64,000 nucleotides of DNA. It comes from Blasia pusilla (lineage: Eukaryota > Marchantiophyta > Marchantiopsida > Blasiales). The notes beneath the pieces are model-generated. The model did not search any database. It saw only the letters and a list, made by a program, of their open reading frames with translations, and was not told the DNA's origin. The stretch lies in contig CM114274.1 in assembly GCA_050084515.1 (NCBI GenBank), positions 31,558,001 to 31,622,000 on the forward strand. The letters are read 5' to 3'. Shown one piece after another: positions 46,099 to 57,078 of this stretch. Every line of letters starts with the position of its first letter. The stretch's first letter is position 1. Position numbers and translations under genes: made by a program.

Positions 46099-47447
46099 CT
46101 CAATTTATTTCAAGCTCTCCCCTCCAATTTGAAGACCAAATCACGTCCAAATAAATCCGTTGGCCGTGATAGAATCGACTTCTTCATAAAAGTGCGGACA
46201 CCAATAGAATGACAATCACCGCACAGATTCGCGATTTTCGCAGGAGTCCTGGTTCTATGACCTCACTCAAACCCCCCCTCCCCTGACTGGAAAATCCTCC
46301 TGAATGTCTCGGGCGATAGCTGAGAGCGGGGAGTTGCATCGTGGACCGCAAACGCCGACCAGACATACCACACTGCCATCGCATTCTTTCCTCAATGAGA
46401 TGACCGCAATCCACCGCGAACAATCCGACGAGTGTTAGAATCACGATGTCGCAAACCTATCGATTCTCGCCATGAACAAGACGGCGGATCGGAGAGCTTC
46501 AAATCGCAATGCCTGGTCGCAGACGATGACGAAATTGGGCCGTGAAACGGAATTCGCGACGCCGCGACCGTGTAAAGTCGCGATTGTGAGTGTCGAGGGA
46601 CACGACTCCTACAGGATCGATGTGTTTCTAATATTTGTTTTTAAATACCATGTACAACACTACATGCATAACAAAATAGTGTTACAATGAGGAAAAATAG
46701 TAAACTGGAAATTTAGTTGGGAGGAATATATGTCCATGGTCGCACGGTTTTTAGGAGAGGATAGTATAATTGTTAGTAGTGACAGTTTTATTTAGTAGTG
46801 GGTTATTAACAAGGAGTAGTGGAGAATTTATACGTGGGAGGAGTGGAGTGGAGAACTTATACCCATAATGAGGAGTGGGTTGTCTTACAAGAAACTTGGT
46901 CATACTAGTGTCATGAAGAAGGGTGTAAGGCCGTTATTGCCTTTACGAGAAAAATAGAAACTCATTCTATTTCTGATAATTCATTATAAATTCACAAATA
47001 ATTTGTCAGAACGTTCATATTTTAGATCACAACTAGTATGTTGCTCGTGCAATTTTCCCTTCATTTATTTATTATCTTTAAAGGACATCCCTCAATAATA
47101 GAAGGGGTCTCAAGGTGTCAATGAGGAGGGATTCCTCTAAACTAAACTGGTCCTCTTTAGATTATATGGATGTTATGCTCATATTCATGAAGTATTTTGT
47201 TGGATCGGGTTTGAAGTTGAAGAGTGTGAGGTTGGGATGTCAAGTAATCATGCAAAGTAATAGTTTTTGCCTTCATTTCCAAGTCTTCCTACTTTGTGAC
47301 TTTTTCAACTTCTTCTAAATCTCTTTTTGAGCTAGTACGAACCCTCTCAAGTCCAATTTGAACTTAAAGTTTTGCACAAGAAGAAGAATAAATGTGATAT
47401 GACTCTATAAATTAATACTACTATTGGAGTATTAACTCCCAATTGTG
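46099..47447. other. Upstream of TGH and intergenic, no gene recognised
   Basis: 46100-46620 has gene-like base composition and probably includes the TGH promoter and 5' leader. After 46620 the sequence turns AT-rich. No coding region is supported. Confidence 0.35.
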
Positions 47448-47548
47448 ACATCTCTGTGCTTGACATGTGATGTCAAACATGCCCTCCTTTCCCGATATTG
47501 TCTGTACCAAATTTGAATGGTTTTGTTGTGTATCCATCGTATATTGTA

Positions 47549-47554
<6 letters not shown>

Positions 47555-47597
<43 letters not shown>
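47555..47597. repeat. (CT)n microsatellite
   Basis: An uninterrupted CT dinucleotide run of 43 bp, at the edge of an LTR-like repeat that itself has GA/CT-rich ends, so it probably expanded from that edge. Confidence 0.9.
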
Positions 47598-47600
<3 letters not shown>

Positions 47601-47975
47601 GAGAGGTTTGATTCATTCACAAGGCAAGGAGGATCATAGTTATGCCGCCTCATAAAAGAAGGTTCAACAAAGCGAGAATAAATTTTCAAATCCACACTCC
47701 TTGAGCATATCCTTTCCCCCTCCCCAAGCTCTCGTCTTACTGACCTGTGCACATAGGTCAACTCATTGGCTCTGGTTCTTAACTTACAAAAGTGGATCAA
47801 GGGTTAATTTCGGATACGAGGAGTTTGTCCAAATCAATAAATTCTTCAATATGGCTCTAAATGAGTCCCAAACAAGAAGAAACATGCTTTCTAAAGTTAT
47901 TGTAGTCCTCAAAAAGTCATCCTTAATAAGTTGAGGTTGCCATCCAATCTCCCAAAGGCACCCTACATATACTTG
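47598..47975 (-). repeat. LTR-like repeat, family A, copy 4 (diverged)
   Basis: Same orientation as 14450-14999: AATGAGAGGTTTGATT, ACACTCCTTGAGCATATCC, TGACCTGTGCACATAGGTCA, CTTCAATATGGCTCTAAATG, GAAACATGCTTTCTAAAG. Clearly more diverged than copies 1-3. No coding region is attached. Confidence 0.6.
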
Positions 47976-48814
47976 TAGATTCGCTTAAAAAAAAATGTGA
48001 CATCTTCTAGATTTGGGGATTTTCTTTTTAGATATGGTATATAGGGTATCATCAAAAAAATTAATTAGAAAAGACCACTAAAAGGGAGCATTTCCAAGCA
48101 AACCCTTTGCTTGAAAAAAATATGGCAAAGTATTTCAAAAGAAAAAGTTACGAACAACAATATTATGGAGAAACCATCTCACGCCTTTAGGAGTTAATTA
48201 AATATGAAGAGAATCTATATTTCAAATTTTGGCATTTGAATGTACAAAGAACTCTCTAAATAAATCTAAGTTAAGTTATTTTAGAATTAAATATAAATTA
48301 CGGTTGTTTAATGTAATCCTCAAGTATGCAAATTTTTTTCATCGGTGCAACATTTTTACTTCACATTAAAGGAAAACTCGATTCTATGGTAAGATAGAGA
48401 GGATATGCTATTTAAACCATCCAAAAGGAAAAATAGGATTCCTCGGAGATTTAGTTGGGGTGGTCAAGGTCAGGTTAACCAACTTGATACGCACTCACAG
48501 CCTAAGAAAGGGCTCCATATCCCAAGAAGAATAAGTCCTATTTGAAAAACCTTCTCGCTCAAATTTCATTTTTTTCCCGATAGATATTGCCAATAACCAA
48601 TTCCAATGAATTTCTATGGTGGATAATACTTGTGGATATTTCTAAAAGTGTTGTATATTTTTGTAGAAAGTTTTTGTCAAAATTCTCTTGCAATTGTTTC
48701 AAACAAGGAAAATATAATTAAAAACTTACTTATTGGATATTTGTAGAAATCTCATATTAGGAAAATTTTCCACCATTTTTTAAAATGATGAACCTAAGGA
48801 TTCACTTGAACTTC

Positions 48815-49005
48815 ATTCATCTCATAACGGAAGGATGATGTGTTTAGGAAAAGTACTAATGTGAAGTATTGTAACACCATTTTCACAAATCTCATAGTGG
48901 AAGGATAAGGTGTCTAAGAAAATATTATTCTATTTAAAAACTAGTAATAAATATTCCAACTCTATAAAGGCATAAGACACCTCATCCTTCCATTATAAGA
49001 TTTAT
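48815..49005. repeat. Cluster of short direct and inverted repeats
   Basis: CTCATAACGGAAGGATGATG (48820) recurs as CTCATAGTGGAAGGATAAGG (48892), and again inverted as CACCTCATCCTTCCATTATA (48970). Units carry TGTTTAGGAAAA or TGTCTAAGAAAA beside the core. This may be the footprint of a small hairpin element. Confidence 0.5.
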
Positions 49006-50925
49006 TGTGCACATATACATCACAATATGTCAATGTCATGTACATACGCAAATAACATACAAAACATCATATCAAAGGCGACATAATGATAATCGATTGA
49101 GAAACATAACACTTTCTAAATCATTGAATAACAATTGATCCTAACCCATTTTCAAAGTGAAAGACTTCAATATGTCTAATCCATCATCAACATCTACATG
49201 CCTTAAAATGTGCTTGAAAGATAAGACTCTCCAAACCAACCCTTGGAATATATGTCACTTCAAGCTCCCAAGGCTCCATGAAGGTGACATAAGCACACAT
49301 GTCAACCCAACCTCCATAACATATTCCTAACTCATTAAAAACCTCCAATAAAGCTACTGAAGGATGACATCTATACATAGGTTACCAAATAAGGCCAAGG
49401 GGTCACTCTTTTCAATGATTGACCTCCTGCCACTGATTTGTGAGTCCCAAGAGTCGCATTGGAGCCGCAAGCTTCCTACCCCTAACTCACGAAGTACTCT
49501 CACAACATAGAATTAGACTTGCACTTTGAGACCCTGACATGGGTCCAAAGTTATTTTTTTATTGCACTCGCAAAATAGTTGCAACACGGCCGAGAGGAAC
49601 ATGTAGTTAGCTTGTAAAGAGTACATCAATCCTAAGTCCTCATAGTGGCAAATAAGTTGCAAAGATTGGCCTGCAACACAATTGCAAAATGCTCAAGAAA
49701 TTTCAAGTCCAAGTAGTCACAAAATTGCAAGTCCAATTAGTAGTTTTGGACTTCTAAAGTGGTGTTTTTGTGTACTCACAATCGACTTGTTTTATGCTCT
49801 TTCTTGCCTCGTTTAGACTCATTTTAGATCAATGAAACGCATTTTCAAGGTAGATTTGGATCCTTCCAATTTTCTCTTAGGGATGGAATTTTTCTCCTCC
49901 TTCATTTCAAGAATTTTGGAATGAAAATATAGAACACAATGAACTTCACTCATCTATATATCCCTCTTGGAACTACAATGGAGTCGCATGAAGTGGACTA
50001 ATAAACAAGCAGTCGCAAGGGACTCACAAAGTAGCAAATTCTCTGTGCAAATGGACTCCCAATAAAGTTGTAAGGAATCCTCCATCCCTTGTATGTTATC
50101 TCTCCACTATTGACTACATATATAACCCATATGTTTTGCTCTATTAATTGAATTGTGACTATCATTTGAATTGAATTTTGATTGTTGTTTTCAGTTTCTA
50201 TGTTCAAGCCCAAACCAATGAAGGGAAAAGACAATTAACTAACATCATTTTATACTCATTGGAAACATGCACTCAATTTTCATTGATGTTTAAGGATTTT
50301 GAGCACAATCCCATGCGACAACAAGAAATGCAATACACACGTTAGAGCTTTAATGTGGCACAAAGTGAAGAGTATGCCTCAAGGAGCATTTGTCCTTACT
50401 CCTCAAGTCCTCGTTGGTTTCGGCCTATAAGATGGAGTCATAGCCAAAATGAGTAGACATAGCGGTTCCACTAATTCTATAAATTAATCAAGATATATTT
50501 AAGCTAGCATTTAAATTTTCATCCCATTTTCTTTAATTTTATGTAATCTTTTATGAAGTTAAAAATATGCAAGTTAAATCAGATTCTTGGCTAGTTCAAA
50601 TTGATTGTGCTATGCTTATGCATGCGTGTGCTAAATTGTTTAGTTCAATAGGAAAATTTCCGACAATAAATGAATGGATAATCAACAAAAAATAGATATG
50701 AAAATTTCAACTAGACGATGGGAAATGAATGACAAGAAATTTTTGGCGACAGTGAAAGGGTAGATAAGTTCACAGAGAAAGAAAAGAAAAAAAATCCAAT
50801 GCCGAGGAAAAGGACATGTGATGTTCATGTATCGTTTAGCATTTTTAAGAGCTAACACTAGAGTGTTACCCATGCTATGCACCGGTGACATTGAATGTTT
50901 TAAAACCATTCTACCCGTCCCCTTT

Positions 50926-50991
50926 CTTTTTCCCTTCTCACTCAATTTACATTTAATTCTTTTTCCCTTCTCACTCAATTTACATTTAATT
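50926..50991. repeat. 33-bp tandem duplication
   Basis: Two near-identical 33-bp units, each starting CTTTTTCCCTTCTCACTC and ending TACATTTAATT. Confidence 0.75.
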
Positions 50992-51587
50992 CCCTTTTGT
51001 TGACATGCGCCAACACAAAAAAAAAGGCAGGAGGGATTCTCTAACCCCATCCTCCGATAACAATGTAGATTGGAAAAGACGAGTTCCCAGATGCCGAGCC
51101 ACACTTGCATGTTGGTGACATCCCTCACATTTATACATCCTCGGGTTAGTGGTGGATGGATCGAATATGACTCACAAGAGAAAAAGACACAAGATGGAAG
51201 CTCTTGCAATTTTTAATGGAGTCTCGTGCATGTGAGCGAATACACCACTAAAGTTATTGTTAAATTAATGTACGAATTGGAGCTAACCATTTAGTAGCTC
51301 AAACTCATCTAAAACCACAGATTGATAGACACAAACATGAAAACATGTCGACGCAATCACCAATTTTGGTTGTCAATTGTGAAAAGAGCAGTCCAGAAGA
51401 ATTTGTCGTTAGTGACTCGCCTCTCGTTTCTTTATTGTCATGCATTTGGATGAACATTCAGTGGAGATTTCCATTGATCTGAAAAACAGAAGTCCCTCGG
51501 TGCATTTTGAAGTGCTCAAGAAGTGAAGGCAGCTTTTCTCAACTCAAAATCTCTATTGCTGAGGACACACTCCAGCAGCGAAGAATC

Positions 51588-54500
51588 TCAATCCTGAAGG
51601 GGGAAGAATCCATTCACTGACATTCCACCATCAATGCTGATGTTTTGCCCAGTGACATAGGAGCTGGCTGGCATGCAAAGAAATGCCACTACAGATGCAA
51701 CTTCCTTCGGTTCACCGACTCGCCGCACAGGAGTTTTGCTGACAACCTCATCAAAGTACTCCTTCTTTTGTAGTACCTGCATATCAATGAATCATCTATG
51801 AGTGCCTAGCTATTACTCATAATAAGTTGATCAGGACATGAAAGTTAGAACCAGGGTTGCACATGGACAAAATCCACGTCCAGTTAGAACCAGGTTGCAC
51901 ATTGCACATGGACAAAATCCATGTCCGCGGACTTATGTGTGTCCCTAGGACGTACATGTCCATGCGGGCCGGGTACCCGCACCCGAACCCGCCTGCCGCG
52001 AACTGCATGCGGCCACAAAACCAGTACGGACTCGGCTAGCCCGGGTCTACGCTACAGGTTTAGCCCGGGTCTACGCTACAGGTTCGTATGCGGGCCGCAG
52101 GTACCCTAGCGGCATGTCCATGTCTAATGTTGTACTAGGAACAAAGAACAGATGAGACACCGATGATCTGATGAAGTAGTGCACAAATCATCGTGCAGGG
52201 ATGAGATACGAGATGAGAATCTGATGAAGTGTTCAAGACTTGTTACAATCTGAGTAATTCTGCATGACACAATTATAAACGCGTAGTCCTGTCCACGGCT
52301 CGGATGGAGGAAAGGAGTCATGATGCTTCTATACTCGGAACCCAAGAATTATGGAAGCAAGGTCAGAAATTGACCTGGGCAACGAGCGGACTCATGATGT
52401 ACCATGGGGAAACAGCATTTACTCGGATCCCATCTTTAGCCCATTCACAGGCAAGATTTTTGGAAATTTGAATCACAGCAGCTGCAATCACCCAGTCTCA
52501 CTCCAAGTTAAGCTCGCCGAAGCCAAAGCGAGGATACTACAGTTCTTCACTCTCCAGAATGCCAAAACACTATATCGTTGAGCCTGTTTCACTCTTTCTT
52601 TGGATAATGATCAACAGAATGACTCCGGAGCAGACAAAGACAGCTTTGAAGAAAACATGGTGGACACCTGCTTATGCAAATTGGACTCGAGGATTTAGAA
52701 AAGGAAGAAAGGGCAAGCATTTAGGGTGCATAAATGCACATCAGTTTCTTACACAAATGGTGGATTGCAGTAAGGAACACACACACACAAATTATAGAGA
52801 CGTCAGACTTTCCAGGAAGTGAAAGACTCATTGCGACCCCATCTTTCGCTTTCAGGTGTCACCGTACCTTTGGTTGCAGCGTAGATAGTCCCCGTCCGTG
52901 CGGCCACAACGCCGGCCACAGATGAAATGTTCACAATGCAGCTGTTCCCAGACTTCTTCAGGAGTGGATGGGCCAATTGACTCATGTGATGAACGGATTC
53001 CAAGTTTGTACTCATCAGAAAGGAGAAATCTTCTGGTGTATACTCCACTGTTGGTTTTCTAATATTTGTTCCAACATTGTTCACCTGAACCACCAGTCGA
53101 CCTCCTCAGATTCAAGTTGCAGAATAGTGCAGCTTACTTCCCAAAGCAATGCACTCAAAAGTTCAAGAGAAGACAAATCAGAACGGTATGGTAACAGCAC
53201 AAGAAATGAAAGTTAGCAGCTGTAAAACCATCTCCGCGTTACTGTTGAGACAAGATATTTTGTATGAAGCGCGGAGGGAGATTGTTTTCACATTACTAAC
53301 TCAAAATAAAGCTGGACTATTTGCGAATTAAATTTTAAAAACAATAATTAGAAGGGGTCCCGTCCGTAAAGGTGTCAAAGAGGAGGATGAAGCTTCAAAA
53401 TGTACACCCAAAACTTTACCAGAATGTCGAGCTTTCCATTGAAAGCTTTCTTTATTTCTTTGATAAGCTCCTCACGAGCTGCACCAGAACTGACATCACA
53501 AATTGAACCTTGAGCTGCGAGCCCTGCCTGCTTCCATTCATTTAGGCAGGCCTGGAGATTTTCTTGTGAACGGCTACAAGTGTAGACGGTTGCTCCCAGA
53601 CCCAAAAGCTCCTCCACAATAGCCTTCCTGCCACCAATGAAAGACATATTCTAACTAATGGATTGTCTGAAACAGATTCATGGCATAGATGACGTTGAAA
53701 CAGCGAATGAAGTGCCAACAACAATAACAGCGAGCTTCCATGACATTTGTCCAAACTATCTACGCAATGAGGTACCTTCAGTCCAAGCGACTGTACTAAT
53801 TAATCAGTGCCTGCCGTAGGCGTGCAACCAGAGATCCAGCACCCTGGTTTGACAGTCCTGTGACCAGGATGAGTGGAGGGGGACACTCACATAGTGAGAG
53901 TGTTCACCCTAGAGTGTTTTGGATGCAAAGTTCCCAGGCGTCAGCCAACAACTCTTCACAACAGTAATTACCTTGCCCGCTTGGGATCTCCAAAAGATGT
54001 TACTAGAGCAGCAGATTTGGAATCTAGGCAACTGAACTTGACACACGGCTCTTATGGTATCAGCTTAACAATTTCCTTCTGGATTGTCGCTCTTCCTGCT
54101 GCTCCAGTGACCGGATAATGACTGGGGGTCTCATGCTCACCATCACATAATGTGGAAGACTTCGATTGATCGATTCCCCACCCTTCTCCTTTTCTGGTTC
54201 AAGGGTACCATCCCTGTCCTGCAATCGAACTTGAACCTGAGCTGGGTTCCCAAATAAGGAATTCCCCACAAAAAGTACTTCAATTCTGCTGGTGCTAGAT
54301 AAAATTCAGGAGAAAATGAACTTTTTGGTTGCTTCATCAATTCTGTGGGGCTGTACGCGCTCTCGCAGTGCTTTGGTTATGGTATTCGCGGATGATTTCT
54401 CCTCTAGCTCTCACAGTTCAGACCCTACGGGCAGCTTTGTTGCACTAACAATCTCCTCAACCTTCTTCCCCCTTCACTGGTCTCCTCCAAATATCACAAG

Positions 54501-55871
54501 AGACCGGTGAATCGGAAGACAACAACCACTCTCCTTCGCTGAACCATCTCAAACCACCATCATCTCAGTTTCTCAGGTCTGTACCCCCGACTGACTTTCC
54601 TTCTACATACATGACTTATAAGCATTCTTTGGTGCATTCCACGGCGATATCTCTTGCAAACCAACGGAAACTAGTCAAATTCAATTAGTTTGTACAGCAC
54701 AGGCTAGGTACGTGCTACTGCCCGGGAGAAAAGACGCTGGTTCCATACGCACGCGAATGCGAATGTTACGGCAATATCCTCAATCTCATTGCCCGTCCCA
54801 AACCTTGCGGACTGCCTGGTGTTCCTGACTTGTTTCTGTGGGCCCTCCACTAGAATCATTTTTGGAATTCTCTCAAGCTCCACAAAGTTTCCACAAATGG
54901 ATCTCTCGAACTTGGTTGCTCTGCAGAAAGGCCTACTCGCGAGAGCAGGACTGTCTTGAGTGTGGTAAATGTATGAACTAGGCAGCAAGCAGGCTGCCAT
55001 CCATCTGACCATCAGAATGCTACATGGCTGAAACAGAGGGTGTGCTGGGGATACAAGGCCTGAGATTGTTTCGACGATAATCCCCACCACAAAGGACTCC
55101 GGTGCAAGCAGCACGGATCGCTGAACGGCAGGCGGTCCGAACTGCATTTCCACGAACGAAAAGCGCTTCCACAAATCACCACACGCCAACTCTAATTATT
55201 TAGCAGCTTGCACTGCGAAATCATCCACGCTGGTAAGACGGATGAGCGTTTGTTGGTTATCAGGTATTGGTTGTCTTGCTGCGTCAGGTATCCTACATAC
55301 CGCCTTCACTCGTCCGCTCTTCAAATTTTGTAATTTTGAAATTGGAATGTCCCTGAAGGATTTCAGTGCACGATAAAGTTCACTACCTCAGTTTCTCTAC
55401 ACCCTTCCTAGTTACCAGGGTCGCCATGAAGTATCTGTAACCATTGCAAGGCGATGTCCTTACGAGTACAGACACTGGGCTGGGCAAAATAAGGGCGTCG
55501 TCGCAATTGCTTGGTCTGGGCGGAGCTCTGGGGGGAAAGTAAGCGGAGAATTGCTATGACTAAAAATTCCATCTCAAGCAGACAAGAACAAGGTATGTCG
55601 TAATTGCCACGGTCAGAAGAGTGAGTTGCCGTGAACAAGAATTCCGACTCCAGCATATTATACAGGCAGCCATGGACAAAAATCCTGAATCCGACACATC
55701 AGATCAGTTGCCATGGACAACAATTTGTACTCTATCAGGCCAGATGTGATGCGTGTAGTGGAGAGTCACTCACCCCAGACCCAGGGTGCCTCCAGTGACC
55801 AGAGCTGTTTTCCCCTGCAGCGTCCATCGCTGGGAGAGCTCATTTTGTACATGTGCCACTCCCTCCGCCAT
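51588..55871 (-). CDS. Tropinone-reductase-like short-chain dehydrogenase/reductase
   Basis: Five exons join in phase to 272 residues: 55871-55774, 53627-53420, 53084-52868, 52481-52375 and 51776-51588. This is the usual length for plant SDR110C/tropinone-reductase-like enzymes. The start [20 protein letters not shown] precedes the NADP(H)-binding motif [16 protein letters not shown] (Gly-rich, split across exons 1 and 2) and ATVYTCSRS, whose Arg suggests NADPH preference. [11 protein letters not shown] follows. The catalytic residues are Ser157 (NISSVAG), Tyr170 and Lys174 (YAATK). Downstream are [40 protein letters not shown] and [14 protein letters not shown]. All active-site elements are present, so a working cytosolic oxidoreductase is likely; the substrate cannot be told, and true tropinone reduction is only one branch of the family. 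Intron 1 is 2.1 kb and contains a family B repeat. Confidence 0.93.
51840..52130 (+). repeat. Dispersed repeat, family C, copy 3, in an SDR intron
   Basis: Lies in the last SDR intron. Blocks GGTTGCACATGGACAAAATC, GCGGACTTATGTGTGTCCC and ACATGTCCATGCGGGCC match 33910-33985. The GC-rich right half contains a 24-bp tandem repeat. Confidence 0.6.
52037..52084. repeat. 24-bp perfect tandem duplication
   Basis: Two 24-bp copies of a unit starting TAGCCCGGGTCTACGC and ending TACAGGTT, back to back inside the family C repeat. Confidence 0.8.
53789..54120 (+). repeat. Dispersed repeat, family B, copy 4, in SDR intron 1
   Basis: Starts ACTGTACTAATTAATCAGTG, a near match to the start of copy 2, and continues CGTGCAACCAGAGATCC and CACCCTGG. 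The body has GGGGACACTCACATAGTGAG, and the end has GGAATCTAGGCAACTGAA. It is antisense to the host gene, as in TGH. Confidence 0.6.
54704..55189 (-). other. Long open frame inside SDR intron 1
   Basis: 161 codons on the same strand as the SDR gene, starting [20 protein letters not shown]. Codon composition looks plausible, but I recognise no domain and see no splice signals placing it in the SDR transcript. It could be an unannotated small gene, an alternative exon or chance. Confidence 0.2.
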
Positions 55872-57078
55872 CTTCCCAAATCACCAAATAGCTCGATCAA
55901 AACAGTGGCAACAGCGGTGGTTTGAAGCTGGATCTCTTGATGCGCCTGTGGTCTGACCTCCCAAATCGCCCAAGGGCTCGACTAGAGCAGGGGCAGCGGC
56001 AGTAGTTTGGAGCTAGATCTCCTGATGCACCTGAGGACTGAACCACAGCTCATACACGTGTTCATTCGACCGAAACTTCTTTCTTTGGCCTGACCGACGC
56101 AGGCAATTGGGAGTGATGTTAGAAGCTGGAACCTGAGCGGACGAACTGTATACGTGTAAGAGCTTCTTCGGAGTTGAAGTTCGCCAGCATTGAGCTGGAT
56201 TCCGAAAGACTTCATGGCTTGCACTTGGCCTTGGCTAGGACTTTCGTTTTCGTTCCCTTCTAACGCTGGGTCCTACTGCTGAAGTCAGACCCTAGGGTAG
56301 AGAAATTTCATGGCAAGTTGCGTTTGTGTTAATCCTAATTGAGTGCAGATAACAATAATTGAGTGCGGTTGTGCTTCTGCAGAAGACCACAAATGTGCTA
56401 AGGCAACAAGACTTCGATATCGCATTGTTCACCGGTGGCAACGAGAATTCATGGTCTTTGCACAGCCATTCCTCTCTTCAACAATCGGTGGGCAATGCTG
56501 GCAGGAATGACGATTGATTCACCCTCAAATCCGTACCAAAGACGGTGTGACACGAAAAGTTGCTGGACAAGTTTCAGATCACCACCGAGTCCACTGCCCG
56601 TCTGCAATCTGAGGGCAATTCGAAGTGTGCTGCTCACGCGGAAACAGAATGTATGGAAAATGCGACAAAGCTGCAGAAGGTCGGACGACTCGGTGGTCGC
56701 TGATTTCCCTAGCTGTGAGGAACTTATCCGGACAACTAGTACGCATGGGATGTTTCATTTCACACAGTACGCTATGGCGGCACGGCGACCGTCTAGTCTC
56801 TACCAACGAAATCAAAGATACTAAAATTTGTGGGTGGCACCATAACAAGCCTGGAGAAAACAAAATCGTCCGCAATCCATGTGAATTAGATACACGGCTT
56901 AGAACTCTTTAGGACCTGAAGAATCAGAGATCTCCCACGTGTGTCACACTGGCTCACTCACGACACTTGGGTCGTTGCCGAGAACATCTTTTCCACAAGG
57001 CAACTCCAGAGCGACAAGAGTAGTGAGCTCTGTGGAATTCCAGAGTCGACGCATTGTAGCCTGCTTCTTAGAAGCGAG
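55872..57078. other. SDR 5' flank to MUTYH 3' flank; one unassigned minus-strand frame
   Basis: A minus-strand frame ending at 56449 reads GSGLGGDLKLVQQLFVSHRL and FEGESIVIPASIAHRLLKRG before a stop. It looks protein-like, and an AG precedes it at about 56598, so it could be a last exon. I do not recognise it. The rest holds no supported gene. Confidence 0.3.

Larger units (their letters stand above)
47976..51587. other. AT-rich intergenic, no gene recognised
   Basis: No open frame with recognisable domains. Local repeats occur at 48815-49005 and 50926-50991 (listed separately). 51240-51587 is the 3' flank of the SDR gene. Confidence 0.4.

Noticed and set aside
46472-46690. Plus-strand frame divergent from TGH
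   Set aside because: 72 codons, no domain, and the C-terminal half runs into AT-rich intergenic sequence.
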